Shown one piece after another: positions 55,971-64,000 of a stretch of 64,000 nt of DNA (position 1 is the stretch's first letter; each line of letters opens with the position of its first letter). The translations under genes and the position numbers were made by a program. A model generated the notes under the pieces. That model was not told where the DNA came from. It did not search any database and saw only the letters and a list, made by a program, of their open reading frames with translations. The stretch covers positions 62,001-126,000 of the forward strand of contig WPIO01000245.1 of assembly GCA_009760855.2 (NCBI GenBank). Direction: 5' to 3'. Source of the stretch: Cristatella mucedo (taxonomy: Eukaryota; Bryozoa; Phylactolaemata; Cristatellidae).

Positions 55971-56880
55971 ACTAACGTTAAATGTTGTTATTGCCTGTTG
56001 TACGCCGACCGTTACTTTGGCTTGTGCTTTTGCGCCGAGATTACGCTATTCTATCTTTACCGAAGACCGAGCTGCCTTTTAGTTACCGGTCTCTATTTTG
56101 GGACTCTTATTTCCTACTGAGCAAAATTTGATCGCTGACACCATGACAGCCTTTAGCCTAGATAAGCAATGGCTGCGAGAACCGCAGAGTTATCCAGGCT
56201 CAATATGTGTGGACGACGTTGTATGGAAGGTGTCCAGATGGGCCCAAATCATGCCGATGAAGGAGTGAATTCTTTAATTTGGAGAATGGGAAACTCAAGT
56301 TTGAGCACGCGTCACCGGAAAAAGGGCGTTAACAAGTGTTTTATGCAGTTCGTAACGAAGAGTGAGTTCTTTAATCCGTATCATTTGGGGGGTTACCATT
56401 TACGGTTATTCCTGTTAGAAAGATTCTGAAAGAATCTAGAAAAAACCAACAGGATAGCCTAGTATGCCACTAACATGTATGTATGAAGCCATGCCAGGTT
56501 TTCATAAAAAAAATCGACGGTTTGACTGTTTTCGAAGAATAAGGGATAGATAGGCAGCAGTCTTCTCATACTTCTAGTTAGCTTACCTCGCCACAACAGA
56601 AGCAAGAAAAAAGACCCAAAGGATGACGAGAGAGCTGGATACCTGTAAAAGTTTTTAATGTTTGTGAGAAAATAGTGGTCGTCCAAATCACTTTTTCGTC
56701 GTACCTTAGAATTACGAATATGTCCGTTGATGCTGAATGGCGATTGCTTGAGAAAATTTAAACGATTCACTAAAATACTAGTTATATTAGTTATTAGATA
56801 GTAGATCCTGATTTTTAGTACAATTTATGAAGCCTGTGTAGAATATTTAAGCAAATCTGAAATGAAAAATAATATATATG
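55971..56880. other. Unassigned
   Basis: Several open frames (86 and 103 codons) without motif or splice support. No known repeat. Confidence 0.35.
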
Positions 56881-57615
56881 TAACCGAGTTCCTGGGGTCA
56901 GAGGCTAATTCCCGCCAAACCCCGCCATACTCCGGCCAAGCTGCCGCTCGCCATGCCGCCGAGCTAGGGTAAGACGAGCGGCCGTCAGGTTAAACCTATT
57001 TATATTAACGCATGCGCCAACAACAACAGGTGAAATAAACAAGTCTGCAGGGAGGGTCCTATACACAGTTCACTACGGGGGGCGCAAGACGACGCAGCAA
57101 GCGCGAACAAACGTGTTAGTTGGGGTCAGTTGGCTTCCGCAGTCCTGTCGTTGTACCGACTCCGAATCCAACAGTACGAGCGTACGCCGTCCAAAACCCG
57201 GCTGACTGAGTAACTGCTGGCTAGTCCGAGTCGACAACTACCACAGTCGTAAGCTTCCACCGTAAGACACCAACACACGGGGGGGGGGGTCGCGAACAAG
57301 CTACACGGGGAAAGCGGAATTAAAACAAGTCAACAACGAGCGAACTATCCAGCTCCGCTCGGGCCTTGGGTACTCATTCCCTTGCGTGCGTGGCAGCATC
57401 ACCGGAGCACGCCTGCACGAATCCAGGTGCATAACTCGGCGAGACCGGGAGCCTCCAACACCACGACTTACTTGGCCAACTTCACGTACCCAAGAGCCCC
57501 GGTGACCTCACATCACCGCATACGTCCAGCCGTGCAGTAGGTCTGACCCCGGCCTAGCCGGTGACCCTAACCCTCACTATAGCCTTCCGTTCCCAGCCAA
57601 CCAAACCCAGCCTGG
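56881..57615. mobile_element. GC-rich block, possible LTR (solo or partial)
   Basis: A sharp switch from AT-rich DNA to ~735 bp of G+C-rich sequence starting 'tgtaaccgagttcctgg'. Inside are a TATA-like 'ctatttatatta' near 56997-57008, 'aataaac' near 57035 and an 11-base G run at 57279-57289. There is no long ORF. A TG start, promoter-like and poly(A)-like words and length fit a Ty3-type LTR, but no CA end, no target duplication and no primer-binding site can be seen, because a family A tail begins right at 57616. A CpG-rich regulatory region is the alternative. Confidence 0.35.
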
Positions 57616-58477
57616 GTAATAATAATAATAATAATAATATTGCACTTCATAAAGCGCCCTCAGAGAACTGAATCTCTTTCTAGGCGCTTTACATTTGTTG
57701 CAAAGTGATATGCAATAGAAAAGTAAGTAACATTATGCTTAAAAAATAAACAAAATGAATAATATGGTTAGGGGTTACATGCACAGGGTCAGCATGCAAA
57801 TATGGTTAGTGGCAGCATGCACAGTGTCAGCATGCATAAGCACATCAAGGACGAATCACAGGGACCCACTAAATGCTGTCCTAAATAGGTGTGTTCTTAA
57901 GTTCCTTTTAAATGTGGTCAGGTCAGGGGATGTTCTGACGCAGGTCGGGAGGCAGGTCCAGGCTTTGGGAGCATATGAACTAAAAGCACGGTCTCCAAAG
58001 GATTTAAGGTTTGTACGAGGTATTTCTAGACTGTTGGATTCCGAAAAGCGAGTGGTACGATGCTTTGCCTGATGGGGTAGTATATCTGAAAGATAGGCTG
58101 GAGCCATAGAATGAAGGGACCTAAAAGTGAGGGACAAAACCTTAAAGTCAATCCGTTGCTTGACTGGTAGCCAGTGCAGGTCGGCGAGAAGTAGAGCCAT
58201 GTGGCAACTGCGACGCTCACGACAGACAAGCCTAGCTGCAGAGTTTTGCACCAGCTGCAATCGCCTGATCGCACATGCTGGTAGGCCAGTAAGCAGTGAG
58301 TTGCAGAATTCGAGACGAGATGTCACGAATGCATGGACCAGCTTGGACGTAGTGTCCTTACCTAAACAAGCCCTAATTTTAGCAATGTTATGAAGCTGAA
58401 AATAGGCAGATTTGACTGTGGAGCTGATGTGGTCGTCTAACGAGAGGTCGCTTTGGAACATGACACCTAGGTACATA
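57616..58477 (-). mobile_element. LINE family A, 3' 860 bp, intact C-terminal frame
   Basis: (TAA)n at 57616-57639, hairpin, 3'UTR, and an uninterrupted 206-codon frame (57856-58476) from 'SDLSLDDHISSTVKSAYFQL' to SGSL-stop. It includes 'LEFCNSLLTGLPACAIRRLQ' and 'LSDILPHQAKHRTTR'. 5' truncated before this. The least-damaged C-terminal region in the window. Confidence 0.95.
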
Positions 58478-58652
58478 TATATCTGAGACTGCAGAATGTC
58501 ACGTACAAAAATGCTGAAATTTGAATGGCTATTCGTGTGTGTCTTGTAAGGACTAACAGGTTACAGTAGGCATGCAATAGCCAACACATTTCATTACACC
58601 CATATTTTAGAAAGTTTTAAGTGTAGCAAAGTCAGTAGCCCTGTCATATTAT

Positions 58653-61052
58653 AATGTAATGTATCTCCGTCTGTAACTCCACAAAGTGATAAAGACCATG
58701 TGGATGTTTTCTGCAGGAGTTTTTTATAGTGCACTCACAGCCTAAGCGACTATCGGTATGCATTCGGTAGCCAACAGACTTCGTCTCACGCAAGCAAAGA
58801 GAAAGTGGGAAGCAAAGCAGAGTTAGGAGAGCAGTTGAGGTAGTGAGTAGCATAGAAGTAGCAGCTTAGGACCTCTGAAAAGGATGTGCCACAGTCGGCA
58901 GTAGAAGAGTAGTTTTCGTTGCGTAAGAATTGTGGAAGCGAGTTCCACTGTCTAGGACCTGCAGAGCTAAAGCTTCGGTCGCCAACTGTCACTAAGCGGA
59001 GGAATGGGACAGTTAATTTGTTGTCCACACAGGACCTGAGGGCGCAATCAGGCTGAAACTGATGCAGCAGTTCAGCTAGGTACGAAGGAGCCAAGCCGTT
59101 GCCGGCCTTGTGGGTCAGTGTAAGAACTTTGCTCTGTATACTTTGCTCAACCGGCAACCATCCTAGCTCTTTCAGCAAATGAGACAGGTGCTCAACCCGA
59201 TAAGACTTGAAGACTAGCCTTGCAGCCATATTCATTGTCGCCTGTAGTGGCATAATAACTTTGTTGGGCAGCCCAGCCAAAAGGAAATTACAATAATCAA
59301 GCCGAGAAAGAACTAAAGAGATAGTTAAACTTTTTACAAGCCACTGTGGGATACAGCTCCTAATCTTGGATAGGGATCGGATGTGATGGCTAGCTGTAGA
59401 GGCAGTCTTCTGAATGAAGTTTTTGAAATTGAGGTAGCTGTCGAACACGACACCTAAATTGCGAGCACTTGGTGACGGTCGCACAATAGCGTCACCAGTT
59501 AGAACAGCAAAGCCTTGTAATCCAGCCACATGCTTAGGGTGTCCAATGAGCAGCAGTCTGGTTTTATCATCATTTAGTTTCAGGAAGTTTTTCAAAATTC
59601 AGGATCGAATGTCGGCTAGGAAAGCATTCAGTTTCTCAGTTGCCCCAGTAGATTCCGACGGTTGGAATGCCAAATACAAGCCAGTATCGGCAGCAGAGAA
59701 GTGATATCCTATTCCTAGTGCCTTAATCATTGTTCTCAGTGGTTGCGTATAAATGAAGAACAGCAAGGGACCATGTACAGATCCTTAAGGGACTCTACTA
59801 GTGACCCTTCTCGTATCTGAGACCTGACTACCACACGACACGGATTGAACACGATCAGACAAGTACGATTTAAACCACACCAGTGCTTCGTCTGCCAGAC
59901 CAATCGTTGTTATCAATCATGCAAGCAGAACTTTTTGATCAATGGTGACGAATGCAGCAGATAGATCTATCAGAGCTAGGGCAGTGACATTCCTGTCGTC
60001 GTTGCCTCGTAGAACGTCTTTGTTACCAGGGAGGAGAGCAGTCTCAGTAGGATGCTGCCACTTAAACCCTGACTAAAATGTTTCTGAAATTCCATCATTT
60101 TCAATATGTTTAACCAGCTACTTAGCAATAATGTTTACAAGAATCTTTGATATGAGCTGAAGAAGAGAAACTGAGCTATAGTTTTTTAGGATATCTGTGT
60201 CTGATCCAGGCTTTTTAAGAATAGCTCTAACGATTGCCGATTTGAAGGACTTGAGGACGTTCCCTTTTCCCAAAGAAGCATTACAAATCTCGGTTATAGC
60301 AGGTCTAAGTTGGTCTGCTGGTGAGGACCACAGAGATGAAGGTAAATGGTCTTCAGGAGACGAGCTCTTTTTGCCAGACTTTATTAAGGCAGCCGCATCG
60401 TTTGCAGAAACGTCTGAGAACCATTTAAGGAAGGTCATAAGTTGAAAAACGGCGATAGCTTTGGTCATAGGGGGCTTGATGGAGGCACGAATGTGCCCAA
60501 TTTTTTCAGTAAAGAAGGCTGAAAACTTTTCGGCTGAGTCCTTAATATCTGGCGAGTCAGACCTCACAGCACTGGCCAGTAAATGGTTTACTGTCTAATA
60601 AATCTGTTTAGTGTCTGACTGGCAGGAATTCAGCTTTTTAATGAAAAAGGAAGCCCGGTTTTTTTAGGCTTTCGGATGTAAACTTGAAGGAAGTCTTTAA
60701 AATTGACTAGATTTACATCAGACCCATATTTCTTGAAACGACGTTCTAGCCTGTGGTTAACCCGGGCATCTTAAGGAGTTTTTTTGTAATTTGAAAGGAA
60801 TATTGAAGACTTTGAACACGGATTGAGCGAACGGGAGAATGCTTGTCAAGAGCATTCCTGAGTGTCGTTTTCATAGAATCAGTGAGGGTATCGTGGCAGC
60901 AGGGCGAGTCTGAATGCAGATCTAGAAGACCTGCATCACAAACAGATTTCGAAAAACTTGTCCACGTCAACGCTTTGTAAGTTATGTCGTTTGGCGAATT
61001 CGACATTTCCCTGTACGTTTGAGGGAGCAGAAACAGTAAACGAGACCGAACA
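58653..61052 (-). mobile_element. LINE family B, 2.4-kb copy, endonuclease end to 3' end
   Basis: Minus strand from a 5' truncation at about 61050 (the 'SVSFTVSAPS' end of the endonuclease) through the linker and RT to the 3'UTR and two ACATT units (58654-58665). Retained frames: 60746-61006 (linker), 60118-60567 (RT N-terminal blocks: 'SSPEDHLPSSLW', 'ILKKPGSDTDILKNYSSVS'), and 58786-59595 (C-terminal region, 269 codons). The RT core between 59600 and 60110 has frameshifts and stops: the GVPQG box is followed by 'gga tct gt' type decay, and YADD survives only partly. Confidence 0.9.
58786..59595 (-). pseudogene. C-terminal region of LINE family B ORF2, long open frame
   Basis: 269 codons: 'FLKLNDDKTRLLLIGHPK', 'ARNLGVVFDSYLNFKNF', 'LSRLDYCNFLLAGLP', 'MAARLVFKSYRVEHLSHLL', 'LGWLPVEQSI', 'NSLPQFL'. 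It matches the frame at 47654-48538 closely, with a Cys/Arg-rich end replaced by a shift near 58790. It lies after the RT thumb and its role is unknown. Confidence 0.85.
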
Positions 61053-61189
61053 ACTATACTCTAAATATTTGCAATGTTTTAATTGAATCAAGGCCATTTT
61101 ATAAAACTTATGAAGGTTACACACACAAATAGCACCGAATTCCTAGATACTGCCATTGCACATACGCCAATGTTAGTTTATGTATCAGG

Positions 61190-61330
61190 TTTGAAAGTCT
61201 GAGTAGCACTGCAGCAGAAAAGCCTTACTGGCTATCACTGCTGCTTGAAATTGGAAATACAGAATGGCCAAACGTTTGGATTTGAACCCACGACCTCAAT
61301 AGTAAAGAGAGAGCAATTAAGCGTCTAGAG
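61190..61330 (-). mobile_element. SINE family S2, diverged copy
   Basis: 'gcagcagaaaagccttactg', 'gctatcactgctgcttg' and box B remnant 'atttgaacccacgacctc' follow S2 order on the minus strand. The middle block is altered. Confidence 0.55.
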
Positions 61331-61771
61331 CATCCCAATTCTGCAGGCTATTGCTTCAATATCTTGGATTTTGCATAATTTCAAAGTTTTCAATAACATT
61401 ACTTCACTATTTAAACAATTTAGTTGGAAGTTGTCTACTAAAATACTTACTTTCAACCGGTACATATTTTGGAACTCGATAAGCCAGATGACCAAGGCCG
61501 ACCTGATTACTTAATTATTAGTATTTCATCCTTACTTGTAGTTGCAAATCTTCCAGCCTATTCGGCAAGAAGTTCAATGTTGGGTCCTATATCTGTTGCT
61601 TACATTATTTGGCAGGAATCTAGGAAATGCAACAAGTCGCCAATCATCATGGACCTGCTGTGGCTACCTATGACATAGTCAGTCACCTTTACATTGTTTT
61701 CACTCGCACATTCAGATTAACTCCCTCAGTGGGGTCTAGCCATAAGAAAACTCTCAGTTAAGTCAACCGAG
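61331..61771. other. Unassigned
   Basis: No supported exon or repeat. A 69-codon plus frame (61469-61678) is open but unidentified. Confidence 0.35.
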
Positions 61772-61868
61772 CTGGTCTGGTCTAGCGTTAAAGGTGCTCG
61801 CCCCGACCAAGGTGTGACTGAGGTCGTGGGCTCAAGCCCCGAGGCATATGTGAAGCACCTGAATAATT
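61772..61868 (+). mobile_element. SINE family S1, tail-truncated copy
   Basis: Head complete: box A region 'ctagcgttaaaggtgctcg', box B 'gggctcaagcccc' (about 61828-61840), then 'gaggcatatgtgaagcacctgaata', where it stops before the hairpin's second arm. The missing 3' end is unusual for a retroposon and suggests later deletion. Confidence 0.75.
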
Positions 61869-62503
61869 ATATAACCAAGTATCTTACCACCACCTATTCT
61901 GATTCTAATCATGCAGGCTTGCTTTCAAGTAATCTCAAATTGGTGAGGGGTCATGCATTTAATCGCACGTTCAAACTCCTGGCTGTCATTCTACAACATT
62001 CTATGGACTTTAAATCGTGGCTACTTGTAGGCACTCGTTCCTGTGTGCTAACCCAGTTCTAGTTTGAGTTTCATTTGGAAACTATGAGTAACAATGACAT
62101 TGTACCTTCCAAAGCACTTCTTTTGGCAATTTGTACTACAGACTGCCTAGCACAGATTTTTTATTTCGGATTAATAATCGTAACTCTTAACTTCAGTTAC
62201 CTTCATCATATCACTTTCTCTGGCATATTGATGAGCGATACTAAATTACGATAAAAGGATCGTAAAGCATCCTTACAGGGATTAATCTGCTTCAAGACAC
62301 CATACCCTGTAATGCATTTATCTATGTAATTCGAAGTTTTGGTAAGCTCTTCAAAGTTTCAACCTAGTAAATTAATAGCTTCTGAGCTTACATCAACCAA
62401 TAAAACATGCGTTTTATGTAAAGCTTGTGTATTGGATATAATCAATAGAGGCTGTTATTTTGCAATCGAAGCTTTAGGCACACCTTTGGGGGCTGCATCA
62501 GAA
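61869..62503. other. Unassigned
   Basis: No recognised feature. Confidence 0.4.
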
Positions 62504-62970
62504 ATGTAATGTATCTCCGTCTGTAACTTGACTAAGTCATAAAGATTATGTGGGTGTTGTCCAGAAGAGTTTTGTACAGCCCACTCACAGCCCAAGCAGC
62601 TTTCAGTATGCATTCGGTAGCCATCACACTTCGTCTCACACAATGAAGAGAAAGTGGGAAGCATTGCAAAGTCAGGAGAGCAGTTGAGCTAGTGAGCAGC
62701 GTGGAAGTAGCAGCTCTGGACAGCTGAAAATGATGAGCCATAGTCGGCAGTTGAAGAGCAGTTGTCGTTGTGTAGGAATTGTAGAAGGAAGTTCCACAGT
62801 CTAGGACCAGCAGAGCTAAGTTTCCTGTCACCAATGGTCTTGAAGTGGAGAAATGGAACAGATTATTTAATGTCCACAAAGAACCTTAGGGCCCAATCAA
62901 GCTGAAAATAATGCAGCATTTCAGCTAGGTAAAAAAGAGCCAAGCAGTGGCAGGCCTTGCGGGTCAGCTT
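62504..62970 (-). mobile_element. LINE family B, 3' 465 bp
   Basis: Minus strand: ACATT remnant, 3'UTR, and the C-terminal region to 'LTRKACHCLA', the equivalent of the 'LTHKAGNGLAPSYLAELLHQ' segment. Several frameshifts. It abuts element C at its 5' side. Confidence 0.85.
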
Positions 62971-62974
62971 AGGG

Positions 62975-63480
62975 CGGTAATATTGGGAGTGATCCCATCA
63001 AAATGTCTGCCGATAGTGGGAGTAATCTCCACAAATTACATTTATTAATATTGTACAAAGACCAATAAAATGAATGAAATAAAAATTGGAACAAAAAACA
63101 CTAGTAACATAGGATACCGTTAGATGTGATATAGCTGCCGTGTTGACCTTCTTACGACCCTAAAAGTCTAAGGTCACGTATAGCACTGCAGCTCAGCCAT
63201 ACACGGCCTCACCATAAAATAGTCTTGATTTAATACCAGTCATTCTAAAAAATATGGCAAACTGCTCAATAGATGCAAAACAATTGACTCCATGCTACCG
63301 CCACCATGAAAAATATAAAAAATTCGACATATCAAACTGTTGGCTGTCATCACGACCACAGCCCATGGACATTTTGTGACAGGCACATTATATGCATACA
63401 CATTCATCGTGCATAGATGCACAGGGGGAAAATGGAGACAGGTTAGCCCCGCCTATATTCCAAATTTCACGCGTCGGCAC
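62975..63480. mobile_element. Dispersed element C, copy 2
   Basis: It shares three ordered blocks with 33480-34000: 'ggagtaatctcc' with 'acatttattaatatt' (63019-63054), 'ttgaccttctta' to 'aaaagtctaaggtca' (63143-63176), and 'atattccaaattt' (63455-63467). The TGACCTT (63144-63150) and AAGGTCA (63170-63176) words form an inverted pair. No ORF of its own. Confidence 0.6.
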
Positions 63481-63555
63481 AGTATCGACCAAGTTGTACA
63501 ATTGATGAGGTACCAAGTAGCAACTGCTGCTGGGACAGCACTCAGAGAAGCAAGC

Positions 63556-64000
63556 GTAAGCTGCCAAAGCGTAAGCTGCCAAAGCGTAAGCTGCCAAAGC
63601 GTAAGCTGCCAAAGCGTAAGCTGCCAAAGCGTAAGCTGCCAAAGCGTAAGCTGCCAAAGCGTAAGCTGCCAAAGCGTAAGCTGCCAAAGCGTAAGCTGCC
63701 AAAGCGTAAGCTGCCAAAGCGTAAGCTGCCAAAGCGTAAGCTGCCAAAGCGTAAGCTGCCAAAGCGTAAGCTGCCAAAGCGTAAGCTGCCAAAGCGTAAG
63801 CTGCCAAAGCGTAAGCTGCCAAAGCGTAAGCTGCCAAAGCGTAAGCTGCCAAAGCGTAAGCTGCCAAAGCGTAAGCTGCCAAAGCGTAAGCTGCCAAAGC
63901 GTAAGCTGCCAAAGCGTAAGCTGCCAAAGCGTAAGCTGCCAAAGCGTAAGCTGCCAAAGCGTAAGCTGCCAAAGCGTAAGCTGCCAAAGCGTAAGCTGCC
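63556..64000. repeat. 15-bp minisatellite, at least 29 perfect units, runs off the window
   Basis: The unit gtaagctgccaaagc repeats with no visible change from 63556 to the window end (29 full units plus 10 bases). Because 15 is a multiple of three, every stop-free frame is open across it, giving a spurious alanine/tyrosine/leucine peptide on the minus strand. Perfect identity indicates very recent expansion, homogenisation or an assembly artefact at a contig end. Confidence 0.98.

Noticed and set aside
56881-57615. CpG-island promoter of a host gene
   Set aside because: No coding start lies downstream within reach and a LINE follows at once. An LTR seemed slightly likelier, though neither is proven.
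63388-63987. Long minus-strand frame made of an Ala-Ala-Tyr-Ala-Leu repeat
   Set aside because: It is a by-product of the 15-bp minisatellite. All frames without a stop in the unit stay open, and the part beyond the array has no domain.
63556-64000. CRISPR-like array
   Set aside because: The units are contiguous with no spacers and the genome is eukaryotic.

Overview
The window reads as a repeat-rich, intron-rich animal genome, most likely a marine or other invertebrate. I cannot resolve the phylum from sequence alone. The evidence is: hundreds of degraded non-LTR retrotransposon and tRNA-derived SINE segments; GT-AG bounded exons, one of them a class 1-1 CUB module typical of metazoan extracellular proteins; AT-rich unique DNA between them; and long CT/GA microsatellites. 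Nothing prokaryotic is present (no operons, CRISPR arrays or rRNA/tRNA genes other than SINE heads).

Most recognisable sequence comes from two LINE families of the CR1/L2 group. Family A (L2-like) has an endonuclease, linker, reverse transcriptase (FDAID, GVPQGS, YADD), a C-terminal region ending in Ser-Gly-Ser-Leu-stop, a ~270-nt 3'UTR with a conserved two-step hairpin, and a (TTA)n tail. About 30 pieces, nearly all 5'-truncated, lie on both strands. The best RT copy is at 24805-26345 (minus). Family B has a similar ORF2 but an (ACATT)n-like 3' end. It has one near-complete copy at 45188-48630 and a 2.4-kb copy at 58653-61052. Every long copy of either family carries frameshifts or stops. 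B sits inside A (19887-20650; 45188-48630), A sits inside B (53622-53742), and SINE S1 sits inside A (11706-11861), so all three were active in overlapping periods.

Two tRNA-derived SINE families are present. S1 (six copies) ends with the same hairpin as family A, which suggests it borrowed A's reverse transcriptase. S2 (about eight copies) has a different body and tail. A third dispersed element, here called C, is shared by 33480-34000 and 62975-63480 with conserved block order and spacing. GC-rich blocks at 56881-57615 (LTR-like) and 7920-8470 share a short motif.

Host coding sequence is sparse. There is a plus-strand CUB exon with four cysteines (55193-55561), a plus-strand terminal exon with a conserved secreted-protein motif (about 1046-1243), a minus-strand exon of unknown family (32616-32911), and two weaker plus-strand exon candidates (21047-21157 and 49469-49586). 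No complete host gene lies in the window. The right end is a perfect 15-bp minisatellite, at least 29 units, that runs off the edge.
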